In this document: in pieces, positions 11,493 through 24,559 of the stretch
Numbering within the stretch: the stretch's first letter is position 1
Layout: each line of letters opens with the position of its first letter
Assembly: GCA_003952965.2 (NCBI GenBank)
Contig: CM025853.1
Location: 7,239,007 to 7,303,006, forward strand
DNA: 64,000 nt
Direction of reading: 5' to 3'
From: Morella rubra
Lineage: Eukaryota; Streptophyta; Magnoliopsida; Fagales; Myricaceae
Notes under the pieces: generated by a model
Databases searched by the model: none
Seen by the model: the letters and a program-made list of their open reading frames with translations, nothing else
What the model was told of the DNA's origin: nothing
Made by a program: the position numbers and the translations under genes

Positions 11493-14091
11493 TTGGCTAG
11501 CAACTAACTAAGGCTCTACCTAGTCGTACTTTCCATTTCTTATTATCCAAGATGGGTACGATGAATATCTATGCCCACCTCGAGGTGGAGTCTCAAGAAT
11601 TAGAAAAGCAGGACAACAACTAGGATGAGGCGCACACATATACAGGTACACTGCAAATAGGCAGCACACCATGACAACTTTATGCAGAGCAGCAAACAGA
11701 GGGTAGTAAGGCTGCACTATGGACACCCGAATCCCCTCTAGACCAAGCCACACTCAGGATACCCTCTATATCTTTAACATTCCACTACAGCAACCCAGTT
11801 AGAATTTATTATTTTACTTGTAATGTATATACACAGAAAAAGGTTAGTCTAGCAAATACGAGTAGAACGAGTGGCTCCACTCATGAGTTCCAGACTGTAT
11901 AAAAGCAACACCCTTAGACATTGTAATACACAGAAAATTCAATCCATGAGATCCTCATCGATTTCTCAATACTCTCTCTCTAGTTTTCTGTCTCTCTTCT
12001 CCTTATCTTCTAACAATAGGGGCTTAATTCCTCCGTAAAAGCGTGAGTTTCGTAAAAACAAATTTTTTTTCTTTTTGGTCTCCCATGTAGAAGCTCCAAG
12101 AAATACCTCATGATCAATTAATTTGTCACGCAATGCATATGCACGCAGCCCAGATATAGAATTCCACTGAAGGTCTGGATCAAACTCAGCAAAATTTCTC
12201 ATAGAATTTTTTACATTATCCTCTCTCTTTCATTGTGTGCTTCTGTATTTACAAATATCCTTTAGGCTTCAGATCTGGAAAGTCACAATTTGTTCGACGC
12301 ATTAATCCATCTGATCAATCATTTGGTCACTCAAAACTAATTATCATATATCTAAGGTAATGCATTACAAAGATTGAGAATCAATTCCAGCGATTTATTG
12401 GCTACATATCCTTAAAACTCCTAATTAGATGTTCCACTTCTCAGTTAGAAATAGTATAGTTACTTTATTATTAGTCTCCTTTAGTATTCCTCCCTTCGTT
12501 ATCTGCCCCATCAGTACAAGTGTAAAAAACAAGGCAGCCTTTTAATTCAGCTTTAATTTTAGAAACCATTCAGTTAATTGGGATATCATGGGTTTGGATT
12601 AAGGATAAATGTACGGATACATATCTTGTCAAAGTATCAATCCTCCTTTTTTTTTCTTTTTTTTTTTTCTAAATAATCAATCCTCCTTTTTAATATGATG
12701 CATAATAGATATTATTCTTGGCCTGGATTCTCCAAATCTATGCGTCGTGGATCAGCCTTTCTCATGTGCATGGCTTGTCCACAGAGAACCGAGGGCCGGC
12801 CGACTTGCTTTTCTATCAATTACTTTCGATGGATCTAAATATTGATGAAGGGAGATACGTGACCAGAAGCTATAAACTATTATCATTGCTTAATTAGTAC
12901 CCTTTTTATATTTTCTTGTTGACCACCGTGCCCTCACCCATAGACTTCCATGTTCTTGTAGATATAGTAGATATAATCAAGTCGTCAGTAATTGGGTCGA
13001 TGCAGCATGCATGTGTACTTTTCAAGATTACAAATTATGATTCTTCTAATTAAAGTCATTAGATTCATCTGTGTCGAAGAACCTAATGGAAATCCCATGC
13101 GACACACCGCTAAAAGGTTGGTTTCTTTGGCAGCAGCCAACAACTGCCATCAGAACAGTTGCGAGCGGGGACAATAGAACTTTTGACCATAAAGCTGCGT
13201 GCATCCCCGGTCCCTCTGCTGTTTGCGTTGTGATAAGTATCGTACGTCACTTTTGCAAAAGTCACTGTGAGTGAGTCAGACTTTTAATATCTGCCAACAT
13301 ATCTTTCCTTTTCTTAATTTTCCGTATAAATAGAAGAAAACTCTCTTTTGGGATGCTGGAATTAATAATCCCCTCCCAATTAGAATATTATACAATTTAG
13401 TGGGGCACGATCATAGTTGATCCGTCCAAATTGTTTTTGTTAAGAGGAAATATAATAGCACAAGAGGTTATAATGCAGCGGCGGCGGAGGTTTAATTATA
13501 AATAGATGTCATGATTCATGGATGCGTGGACGTACTTTTCTCTTTAAAGCTGACCATTGTTAAGATAACCAATTTGGGGTAGCTCCACGTAACGCAGTGT
13601 CCTTTTATAGCTTTTGTTCCAGATGTGTTTAAGTGAGTGAGCTTCACGTGGATTACTGTTTCTTATGTTTGTTAGGGAAAAAGAGAGAGCGAAAGCGAAA
13701 GCTACATAAGCGAACATCCCAGCTTGTGGATAAGGGAAGATAGCATTGATTAATTGACGTGCATGACGACGTACGGCACGAGCTCGGAAAAAACCCTATT
13801 TTTATCTGTTTATGTCCGTTTAGGTTTTTTTATGGATGAGATAGATATTGTTCATTTCGAGACGAGAATGCATGCGCATTAGCTTAATATGATTCGTTCC
13901 TCGTAAAACTTTTACGTGCACTACGAGAAAAGTTATGATTGTTGTGGATCATTTACATTATTTTTTATTTGTAATCAACAATTATATTTTATGTCAAATC
14001 ACTTCCTTTTTCTTTTCTTTTTTTAATGTGAATGTATTTGCTATTATGTCTTTTTATTTTGCGAGAAATTAAATGACTATAATTTATTTTA
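11493..14091. other. Intergenic, no supported gene
   Basis: About 11800-12016 looks like part of an LTR or promoter: GTATAAAAGC at about 11897, a CT-rich leader and CTAACA at 12016. No matching left border or target duplication was found. The minus strand at 12060-12200 has a 45-residue open stretch of ordinary protein-like composition (FAEFDPDLQWNSISGLRAYA and beyond) that I cannot identify. The rest (12230-14091) is AT-rich without recognisable genes. Confidence 0.4.
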
Positions 14092-15713
14092 GGACGAATT
14101 ACAAAAAATCTCTATAAACTATCCCTCTTTTCTCACTTACCCCTCTAAACGATAGCTCGTTGCAACTTATCTTCCTAAATTATATCCTTGTTGTGATTTC
14201 ATCCCACAACCGATTTTGAGTGTCAATTTGAATGGAATCCGTCCATGTGCGTTACACGTGAATAGGAAAAATTATAATAATCCTTTACGAACTATCATTA
14301 TTTACTCAATTACCCCTCTAAACTATCTCTCATTGCAAATCACCTCTCTAAACTATGTCTTTGTTGCGGTTTCATCCCCAACCGATGTGGGGCCTCAATT
14401 TGAACAAAATTCGTCCTACTTGTGTTACACATTACCCTCAACCCACATTAAAAGACCGTTTTGCCCCCGTAAAATGCGAAGAAAAGAAACGCAAGCTACC
14501 TAAAGATTATCAATACATATTTTTGAAGCCTTCATCATTTTCATTCAAACCCGAAATCGGTTGGGGGAAGGAATAGCAACAAGGACATAGTTTAAAGGGG
14601 TGAGTTTTAACAAGTTATAGTTTAGGGGTAAGTAGGACTATGCATGGGTGATGGCAATGACCCAAATGCTCCAACCAGTACTAATACCGGTGCCCAGTGG
14701 TGGCGATGCTACTAATGGCCGTAATGGTTAATCGCCTCATCACTGGGCTTTTTTTTGGGTCGTTTAGGCCACTTTTTTGGCCATCTGGGCTTCTATTTGG
14801 GCCACTGTTTTGGGCCTTTTTTGGTTTCTTTTTTTCCATCTTTTGCAGTTTAGGCCCTTGTTTGGCTATACAACACTTATTTTTCCTTCTTTTTTTTGTT
14901 TACTGCTACAATTAAACGTAAAACCTTGACCTTCCAGCAACTTTGTTTTTTTCTTTTTTTCCTACAAACGTTAAACTTAAAGACTTAAATTTTGAGTGTA
15001 CAATTTGAAACAAATTGTAAAACAAATTATGAAATAAAGGAATATAATTGAAATTGTATCCAAATACTGAAATGTAGGCCATATTATTGATCCTCATGAT
15101 AATAGTTAATTTTAATCATGGAGATTTTTATCATATGGCCTTTTTTCTATATGTCCCATTTTTTAGAATGGCCAATAAAAAGTAACCCAATATTGATCAT
15201 TCTCACAATTAAAACACTAAGACCTAATTTGACTATCTTCTAAATCCTAATTACAAGTTACAAGTTACAAAACTATAACAAATACATACAACACTATAAA
15301 ATTACTAAAATATAACAAATACATACATGATACACAAAAATAACATTGTCCAAATGCAAGAGTATAAAAAATGACTCAAAGGCAAGTTTGTGGGAATCTG
15401 AAATAGAGCCAAGTTATTGATTAGACTATAAAGTTATTTTCAAGTAATTAATCATACCTCCGGTCCATCTTGATCTTTTCATAAGAAATAACATAAAAGG
15501 GGACTTAGTCTCCCATAATATGGTCACATAAACCAACCAATATTAAATTCGAATACAAGCCAATAAGATACTAACATTGTCCAAATGCAAGAGTATAAAA
15601 AATGACTCAACAAGTATAACCTATCCTACTCCATCTTGATCACTAAACATAATTAAGAAATAAGACATCAAGCATCAAGATTCAAGTAACAACAGAATAA
15701 ATTTACAATCAAG

Positions 15714-18700
15714 CTAAGTCTCTTCATCTTCAGTTATGTTATCAGGGAACAGTCCCATAATAGGGTCACTCTCAACCAATTCTGAACACATATTAGTCCT
15801 TCTACTGTCTTTGAAGCCAACGAACTCTGAAAGGATCCAAGATCCGACCTCCAATATTAAACACAAACTCAGAGGGCACAGTGGTGATGGGAATTGCCAA
15901 TACATCACGAGCTATGTGAGCAAGAATTGGAATCTCGCAGAGTTCGCCTTCCACCAATTCAGAATATCAAATTTTGGAGTCTTTTCCTCAACTCCCTCAA
16001 ATATATACCTTTCAATATCATATTTGGACTCCAACATCTTCTGAGAAACTCTCCATTCATTGAAGTCATCTCTGTATCCAACATCAACCATAGGCACAGC
16101 GCTATCCACAACATCATGAGGAGGAGCAATGGCAGTACCACTACCACTACTAGTAGATGATGTAAATCCTAGGATTAAGGCAACCCAAGAGAAGGGGTGA
16201 ATTGGGTTTCAAAACTTTTTCGAAACTCACCCTTTAGAAAGTGTTTGCTAGCTATAAGTCTCATAAAGAGAAGTGATTGCAATAAAAGATTGAATACAAG
16301 AATATATATTGCAACTTAAATAGAGAAATAAAACTTAGAATAAGAAACTAATAGCACAATGTAATGAGATAAGGGAAGAGAAGCAAACACAAGATTTTTA
16401 GGTGGTTCGGCAAACCCGCCTACATCCACCCCTCAAGCTCCTTTACCGAGCCTTGAGATTTTTCCACTATGCTCCCTTCAACCAAGGGAGAGCCTTCCTT
16501 ACACTTGAGCTTGAGAAACACCTCTTCAAGCCTCAAGAACGAGTTTGAGAACAAACCTCTCTAAACTCCTTCTTTTGATGAACAAACCTCACCAAAAGGA
16601 AACAAGAGAATCACTCTCTTAATAGTGTATGGGGATGAAAAAAAATGCTCACTAAAACTCCCTTGATGGAGTAGATATTACAATGAGAAATTTCTATCTC
16701 TTAAGCTTCACACAACAACAAGGATGTGAAAGTGTTGATTATGTGTGAATGATGTTTGAACAAGGATTGAAAGGTTTTAAATCACTCTTAGTTTTGGCAA
16801 AATGATTTAAGTTGTTCAGCAACTTTTAAAAGGCATAGGAATGGCTTTATATAGGCCTCATAAGAAAAATAGCCGTTTATAGCCGTTGGGAGTCGAGCTG
16901 TTAAAAAGCTCTCGATGAATCGGTCGACCGCTACATGAACCGATCGACCTCTGCAGTTAACGTTATACAACGGTCATAATGTCAGAAGTCAAAACGGCTC
17001 TTTTTTAAACTTTTTCAAACCAACCGGTCGACCGCTACATGAGCCGGTCGACCTCCTCAACTTAAGCACATGATCCGGTTGTTTTAAAAACACGATTTTG
17101 ACCAACTTAAATACCCAATTTTAAAGACTAACTTCCCATAAGTATATAAAGGGTTTGGGAGTTTGATTGGATATTTTAAAGCCATTTAAAAATATTTTTA
17201 AATCTTCAAAACAAGAGGTAAAACATTTCATGCAAGTTTTGAAGAAATATGCAAGTGTGTGGTTCAAATCTTGTTAAAGATGAAGACTTAGAGTTACAAA
17301 GATTACCCTAGCATCTTGAGTCTTCACTTTAAGAGCACTTCCATTGAAGGAGATGTTACTTGATCGCTTCGTGCTCATTTTGGATCCGTTTTGCTTCACA
17401 TCTCAATTACTTCTATCATCAAAACATTGATTGTGACTAAAAGCCAACAAATGAGGCACTACTATACTCATTAAACATTCACTCAAATACATTCTTCACT
17501 TTGTTTGTCTTCTCCTCCCCCAACACTTTCTTAAACCAAAACTCCAATGCCCCCAACTTGTATCGAGGATTAAGCAACGCTGTAACAAATAGAAACCTAT
17601 TAACCTTCTCCAAATCACCTCAATATTTATCATACTTTGCCTGCATTTTTGTTGTCATATCCATAAGCATCCTTTGCTTACTAGATCTATACTTGGTTAT
17701 ATGTCTAGTAATCTTAGCCAACTCTTCAAAGAATACATTAGACATAGCCAAGTTCGATCCCGATACTGCAAAATCACCTAATAGAATAACTTCAAAAATT
17801 TTATAACATGACGAATGACATCCCTATCCTCAAAAGTGGGTGGACCAATCCTTGCCTCTCATGCCCATCCTCTTGCAAATAAATAAGAAAATGTCCATCC
17901 AATTCCATCATACGATCAAATGCCCACTGGTACTTTTCAACCACATTCAACATAAAATAGGTGGAGTTCCTACAGGTTGAAACATCAAGACCCAAAAATT
18001 GGTCATATTCAATATTTTTATCTACAACAGCCTTCTTGAAAGTTTCTAACCATTGGGGTGAAGACTTCACATACTTAATCATATTGTGAACTTTAATTAT
18101 TGAGGTGTCCACATCTTTTAACCCCTCCGACACAATCAAGTATTATCAACTGTAATAGTGAGCACCCTATCAATTTGCCATTCAAGCAGACAATCTTCCA
18201 ACTACTTTAGAATACTTGATCTTTATGGTCTTGGATCCTCTTAAATGACAAGATCCTCTTATGCAATGTCCAGCTAGAATCAATAAAGTTTCTGGTCACA
18301 CACATATAGTTATAGTTTTGGATTGATGTCCAAGTATTTGTGGTGAGACACACTCTATACTTATTCACTCTAAACCACTCCTTCAACTTTATCTTCACCC
18401 TTAAATACATCGTCATACAATCTCTCATCAACATATACCTTGAAGGCATACTAAACCCAGGTTTCAAATAATGCATAAATGCCCTAAATCTATCCTTCTG
18501 AACCATAACAAATGGAATTCATCTATAATGACCATTATCGTAATCAACTCCCTAATTACGTTCTCATCAAACTATGAGTGACCCCCATCACCCCAACATC
18601 GCCACTACTCGCCTTCGATGCATCATGAGTCAATAAAATTTGGCCAATATCCACATGACCAGCTAGAGTCCTCTTTAATACACACAAGACTCTAAATATT

Positions 18701-19043
18701 GTTGTAACCCCGATGTCTCATTCTTCTTGTGATGAGCTAAAAAATCTTTCTTACAATAGTAACACCTAGCTCTAACATTCATTGGGATATTTTCATCTGT
18801 GAGTTTAGTGTAGTGCTACTAAATCGGAGACTTCTGTGAGTTCTTCCTCTTTTTAAGTAGAGGAAGTGGTGGTAACCCACTAGGATCAGTGTTAAATGTT
18901 GTATCCATATTCTCCGTTGGAGTGGCAAGACAAGATTGAGAAGGTATAGTAGCTACACTATTACCTATAAGGTTAGAAGTGTAGTTAGCTTCACTTCCAA
19001 TCCCAATCTCAATAATGAGTGTATGTGATTGTGTAGTATACAT
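15714..19043 (-). pseudogene. hAT transposase (RICESLEEPER-like), decayed
   Basis: Order on the minus strand: N-terminal region (19043-18819); BED finger (about 18830-18690) with ARCYYCKKDF and LQQYLESC, where the usual His is Tyr; RNase H-like core at 18506-18207 (YLKPGFSMPSRYML, VCLTTNTWTSIQNYNYMC, FIDSSWTLHKRIL) and 18139-17801 (YVKSSPQWLETFK, LDVSTCRNSTYFML); then, beyond the solo LTR, the hAT dimerisation domain at 16109-15714 (KFDILNWWKANSARF, GGRILDPF). The first catalytic Asp (family motif TTDxWTS) is Asn at 18336-18338. Several frame changes are present, for example in the last 130 bp. It may once have been a domesticated-type transposase, but the terminal repeats argue for an ordinary mobile copy. 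Confidence 0.9.
16161..17449 (-). repeat. Solo copia LTR (family 2)
   Basis: 1289 bp from TGTAAATCC at 16161 to GCCAACA at 17449. It is flanked by GATGA (16156-16160) and AATGA (17450-17454), a 5 bp duplication with one mismatch. TATA-like CTATATAAAG (about 16845-16855, minus strand) has a CGGTCGACCG palindrome array just upstream of it (16918-17055). Related remnants lie at 55212-55755 and 59645-61304. It splits the hAT transposase. Confidence 0.87.
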
Positions 19044-20072
19044 CTGAAATTAAATAAATAAATAAAAACAATGCAACTGTAAAAGAATTAGAGAAAAAAT
19101 AGTGATCAAACTTTGGTTTTCAAAAATATAAAAATATTGGCCAACTAATAGCTTTAGATGTGATCATATTAAATTATAACCACCTCCACATTAGAATTTA
19201 GCATAAGTTGGCCTTTTCAATATATGCTTTAAAGTTTAAAGAGATTGAAAATCTAAAAATAAAAATAGGTTTTTGAAAAACAAAACATAACCTCAAATTC
19301 AAAATAAAATATTTCACAAACCAATTCAAACAAACAGTTTCACAAAATCACGTATATCCAAATTTCAAACCAATCAATCTAATCCTCCAACAGTTTCACA
19401 AACCACAAGTATCCAAACCAATTCAACCCCATCCTCCAACAATTTCACAAATCACAATTATCTAAATACCAAACCCTAAAGCAATTTTTGCATATTAAAT
19501 CAATGAATTTTTCTAACTGAATTGTGTAGAGAGAATGGGATAGAGAGAAATACCACTACCAGGGGTCAACTCCAGTCCAGCAATTTGCAATTTATTATTT
19601 AGTTTGATAAACTATCAAAAATTTAAACACTATTAGTCTGTTATTTTTCAAAATTCAAACACTATTAGTCTGTTAGTCTAATAAACTTTCAAGTTTTTAT
19701 TTCTTTCCCAACACACAAGAGATTAAGTAACAAAAACCCACAAAATTGAATCAATTGATATCAATTAAGCACTTGTTCAAGCCCCCTACAACAAATTAAG
19801 CACAAGCACATCGCACCTTAATTCAAGCCCCCTACCCCAAATTAAGCACAACAATAAGAATAAAAATAGGGGCAAAAATTGAAACTAAAATTCAATCAAA
19901 ATTTAACTTCATAACTTCAATTACGCCAATCAGTTTGAAAGAGAGAGAGGTAGAGAAGAAGAGAGAGACTTACTGTGAGGCAAAGACAAAGATGAGAATC
20001 GAAAGAAAGAGAAAGCAGTTGTCTTGTTGCACGGTGGTAGCTGTAGGAGGCAGAGAGACAAAGATGAGAGTC

Positions 20073-20075
<3 letters not shown>

Positions 20076-20118
<43 letters not shown>
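20076..20118. repeat. (GA)n microsatellite
   Basis: An almost pure GA run of about 43 bp in a wider GA-rich tract (19935-20230), inside the right part of the hAT element. It generates long spurious open frames on both strands. Confidence 0.95.
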
Positions 20119-20121
<3 letters not shown>

Positions 20122-20479
20122 GACTGAGAGGGAGAGAGAGACGATGGCAATACTGGCAGGGGCACGGCGGTCGGCAGTGAGACTGTGAGAGAGAGACGTT
20201 CACCATGACAGAGAGAGTCGAGGGGGAGGGTGAGAAATGAGGGAGGGGCGGAGAGTTGCGATTGATCAGGGGGCGGGGGGGGGGGATTTTGCTAAAAAAA
20301 AAAACACAGCTTGGCTGGCATGAACTGCCACCGCCACCGCTAACAAGGAAATGGCAACCGGTACTGCCCCCACTACTAAGTGGGGGACAGTTACCAGTAC
20401 CGGTGAACAGGCTTAGGGGTAAGTGAGAAAATTGTGATAGCTTATGGGGATTATTGTAATTTGCCTTTTATTTTATTTA

Positions 20480-20910
20480 AGCAGCGTTTGAACAGGGTTT
20501 TTATATAACATTGATGTATCATGTTCTAAGGAGATCTTACACTGCGGCGTTTGAAAAAAATACGGGTAAAAGAAATATTCAGTGGGGGTTTTTTCTCCAA
20601 GAGTAGCTACAAATACCTTCAGCAGCGTTTGTGTCAAATACTGCTAAAAATGCTTTTCAACTGCGTTCTTGTGAAGCGCTGCTAAAACTTCCTAATTCAG
20701 CACGGATTTTGTTAAGTGCCGCTCAAAGGTCTTTCAACAGTGTTTCTTGATGAAAAGCCGCACAAACAGGGCTTCAACGGCATTTTTAACCTATTTACAC
20801 TAGCAACCAAGAAAAACGTCAGCGACGGTTTGCAAATGCCGCTGGTGAAGGTTCCAACTGTATTTTTGAGGATTTCAACGCCACTGAAACCCTATTTTTA
20901 GTAGAGGTGC
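20480..20910. repeat. CACTA-like subterminal repeat block
   Basis: A GCAGCGTTTG / GCGGCGTTTG-like motif recurs about ten times in both directions (for example GCAGCGTTTG at 20481, GCGGCGTTTG at 20543, CTGCTAAAA and CCGCTCAAAG). The block ends in CCTATTTTTAGTAGAGGTG near 20910, resembling an eroded CACTA terminus. No transposase nearby can be assigned to it. Confidence 0.5.
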
Positions 20911-21974
20911 CTTTCGACGCCAGCGAAGAAAACAAGATCCAGTACAACAGAAAAACGCCTACATTAATGGAATTCGATAAGCCCATGGGGATTCGAGTGT
21001 CAGCAGCTAGTCGAAAGGACCCGTCAAATATTTTATTTGTTGTATTTCCTTTATTGAGGAAACGATAATATATAGGAGGCCCGAGGCCCCATTATATCTT
21101 AGGCGTACCTTTTGTCCTGTGTTAAACATAATGTGCAATCTTTTCCAATTAGTACGAACACATATATTTTAAATTTAGATGGGCATACCCATCAAAGAAT
21201 ATGAGTGTCTCCATGTTATTGGAGCACCAAGTAATTTATGGTGACGCATCTCTTTCTCCTTGTATTTGTCTGATCTATCGAATTTTCCATCGGATGGCAC
21301 CCACGGAATTAGCTTTAAGTATTGATTTGATATGATCAAAGCTGCTAGCTATCTATACCTTCGTATATTACTTGTATTTCGGCTACTTTTTTAGGACCAA
21401 AACCCCAAACCTAGCTCATGCATACTGGCCACGTCCTAGTTTAAAGAAGAGAAGTCACGAAAAGCGATCGTATCCTACGTTGATCTGTTTAGACTTCCAA
21501 TGAGATGGGCGCAAGTACCAAAACCCCAAACCTAGCTCAAGTACGCCAACAGTACAATCTTCAGTCCACAATATCCTCTGAAAATTTTGGAAGTACCTAC
21601 TATGATCATTTTTATATATACTCGTATGATCATTATTATATATATTCGTTTGTACCCAAAAACAGATAAGCCTATGCCTACCCCACGAGATAATGAATTA
21701 TATACGCTGCATGCACAAGATCCCCTTGCTTTTTGATGAAATCTTAAATGATGATCTATTTATATATATTATATAATATCCTAGATTAAAGGTAGATTAT
21801 GTAGATCAACTTGTGCAACCCCTATGCGCCCGGCCCCTAGCGGAGAATCTAATTATGTAAAAGGACTATGCGCCACTAGGAGCTACGTCGGATGGAATTG
21901 AATGATTACGAGATTGAACAAGTTTAGCAATGCGCATAAGGAATTGTACTGTTCCGATCAAGAGAAAAGGCTGT
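20911..21974. other. Intergenic, nothing recognised
   Basis: AT-rich unique-looking sequence. One short phrase (ACCAAAACCCCAAACCTAGC) occurs twice, near 21398 and 21516. No gene or repeat family was identified. Confidence 0.5.
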
Positions 21975-22589
21975 CACTACAACAAAATTGATTTTTTCAG
22001 ATAGAAAAATCTGTCCTAAAAAATACGAATTCTATCTCAAAAAAATTTTTTGGACGGATTTCTTCCGTCACGCCATCTATCCCAACAACCTCGTTACAAA
22101 AAAAATTTTGGGAAGGAAACAATATAACCGTTCGAACCCTTTAGAATGGTTCTCAGAACTAACCGTTCGAACTGATTCCCACGCTTTCCTGAATCTTTCA
22201 ATTGTCATCCAACTGTAAATTTACCTCCGTTCGATATCGACAATACCCATTCGAACACATTATTATAGTGAGGTTCAATGCTTTTTGATAACCGTTCCAA
22301 CAAGTATTGTCAATATCTTTCTTAATGCATTGCAAACGCTCGCACTATTTCGGATGTTCGAAAATATTATTTTTTGCATTCCAATGATTAATGATTCGTC
22401 TGTTCAATATCCAAACCTTGCGTTCAGACGTGTAAGAAGTTTAGTGTTTAAAAGGACAAAGAACGGAATGTTGAATTGTTCGAATTTGATTGAACGTCAA
22501 GTTGCATAACTATCTAAAAAAAATTAAAATATATCCTTAGAAAATTATTAGAAAGAAAATTAAATAACGAATTTATTAACAAGCATCAA

Positions 22590-23301
22590 ATGTAATGTTA
22601 AATAATTAATCACAATATTCAAAAAATACCGAAAGAATTAAAATATAATATGCAATAAAATCAATAGTCTATCTTGGCTGTCGTGGTGGGTCTAACCGCT
22701 TCAAGACTTTTTGCAACTATTCTTGCAGCCTTGTTTTCCGAAATCACAAATTGTAATCAATATAACACTTAAATTATGAAAAAATAATAATCGTTAGAAA
22801 TAATTGAGCAAAATCAAAAGATATATAACTTACCTACACAGCTACTCAATGTCGTCTCCGGAGAAGGTGTTCCAATCTCCAGTCTAAAAGAAGCTAAGGC
22901 CCAAGACAGGACTGGTGCAAGTGAAGGATTATAACTTACATGTTTACACCGTCAGATGGCTTGTTCTCATTTGAACACGTACGATCATTTTTTTGTTTTA
23001 TTTTTAGGAAAATTAAAAGTTGTGCATTCTATACGAAAAATCTAAATGAAAGATCTTGGACCTCAAATGGTTTTGCATCACTGTAATAATATTAACATCC
23101 AGAGAAACTAGTGGAGAGAATAACAAAAGCTGATCCAACATTGTTCAAACCATCACCTTTCATTGTATGAAAAGAACTAGAGCTTTTGTCAGTAGAGCTT
23201 GACTTCTGAAAACCTTTTGACCATACATCAAATCTACAAGCAGTTATAGGCAAACTAATTAGGCATCAAATTTGCCTCCTTCCAAACTTTAGAGCATGCT
23301 A
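22590..23301. repeat. Left inverted arm, blocks B and A
   Basis: Block B (22590-22960) is the inverse of 27840-28215 and of 28500-28860, including CTACACAGCTACTCAATG and the phrase around GGCCCAAGACAGG. Block A (23009-23301) is directly repeated at 27232-27538 and inverted at 27539-27810 (CAAATGGTTTTGCATCACTG, GGAGAGAATAACAAAAG). The copies have diverged by roughly 15-20 percent by eye. Confidence 0.85.
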
Positions 23302-24559
23302 AGATGGTTCTGAAAGGATATAAATATGTGTTCTAAGATATCTACCTCATTTGTCCATAAAAAACCATTCAAACTTTTGTTTTAGATGTCCGAATGGGGA
23401 TAGCTGAACGTTGTCATTAGTTGCAAAACATACATTTTGACAGATGTCTGCCTTACCGTTCGAACGTCCACTGATACCGAAACAACGTCATTTCTTACAT
23501 TTTAATGTTCGAACGTAAACTGTTTCATTCCAACGGTTTCCGCAAAAACTTAAAAATAATGTTATTAGTACTTAATGATGTGCAATTAAATATAAGCACA
23601 ATTTTATTAACTACAAATGTATTATATACATGTACAGGAGTATGAAATTATTTTTACTACTTAATTATGTGGAAGTATAATAAACACAATATTATTATCT
23701 ATGTAAGTATGATAGTACATGTATGAGAGTATGAAAATTCTATTAGTACTTAATTATGTAGAAGTATAATAAAAACAATGTTATTAAGTATGTTAGATGT
23801 TAGTAGATGTATAAAAGTATGGAAATCTCATTACTATATAATGATGTACGAATTAATTACAAACACAATGTTATTTAAACATGCATGTATGTATCACAAT
23901 ACATGTATGAGAGTATGAAAATTTTATTACTACTTAATGATGTGTAAGTATAATAAACACAATGTTATTAACACAAGTATAGGAATATGGAAATGTTATT
24001 AGTACTAATAGGAGTATGTTATTATGTTGTGGAAAAAATCATAAACATAATGATATTAGTACTTAATATTGTGTATTATATATATAAATATTATATGTAA
24101 ATAAAAGTATAACGTAGTATTAAACAGTATGTATGTAAATGTCAATATTATATTTTGATAAATTTTATGCGTTCTATATTGTTAAGTCATTTAAACATGT
24201 TATTTCTTACGTCATTTTCTTCTTTTGTTTTAAAAACATGTTCTAACGCACACCTCTATACAGACCGTTCAAAGGTTTTTTACATTGACATGTCATTTTC
24301 TTTTGAGATTTCTTAACAAATAAGATTAAAATATTAGTACAATATTTCGTAATATAGTAGGTCACTCTATTAAAATATTAGCTTTCTTGCTTTAATACTT
24401 GAAGTTATTTCCTTTTTCGAACACATAATTTAATACAAAATAAAAATATGTATAAATCAAAAAATAAATTAGAAAATCAACATCTCAAAAAAGAAAGAAA
24501 ATGTTCGTACAAAACAAATAAGCATAAATAATGTACAAGTACTATATATGCAAAAATCT

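Larger units (their letters stand above)
14633..20415 (-). mobile_element. hAT DNA transposon (5.8 kb) with solo LTR inside
   Basis: Perfect 8 bp target duplication GGGGTAAG at 14625-14632 and 20416-20423. Imperfect terminal inverted repeats: TAGGACTATGCATGGG at the left, TAAGCCTGTTCACCGG inverted at the right. The transposase remnant is on the minus strand, with a BED zinc finger near 18700-18830 and the dimerisation domain near 15714-16110. It is inserted in a Mutator-type MITE and holds a solo copia LTR. Dead: a catalytic residue is replaced and the frame is broken. Confidence 0.92.
14092..20466. mobile_element. Mutator-type MITE, split by a hAT insertion
   Basis: The left arm (14092-14220) is inverted and repeated by 14555-14632 continued at 20416-20466. 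Shared text includes CACTTACCCCT, AACTATGTCCTTGTTG and the terminal GAATTACAA / TTGTAATTT. The flanks carry a 9 bp duplication, TTTATTTTA (14083-14091 and 20467-20475), as for Mutator-like elements. Without the insert it would be about 0.6 kb. A second copy of the left-arm sequence lies at 14261-14410, making an internal direct repeat. No coding capacity. Confidence 0.85.

Noticed and set aside
11491-12016. LTR bounded by TGTTGG and CTAACA
   Set aside because: The left TGTTGG is created by the end of the CACTA element at 11492, and no 5 bp duplication exists. At most the right part is an LTR fragment.
13919-13932. CACTACGAGAAAAG, possible CACTA left end
   Set aside because: There is no subterminal repeat array after it and no partner right end at a sensible distance, so it is probably chance.
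19917-20206. Open frames on both strands of about 80 codons
   Set aside because: They are produced by the (GA)n microsatellite tract.
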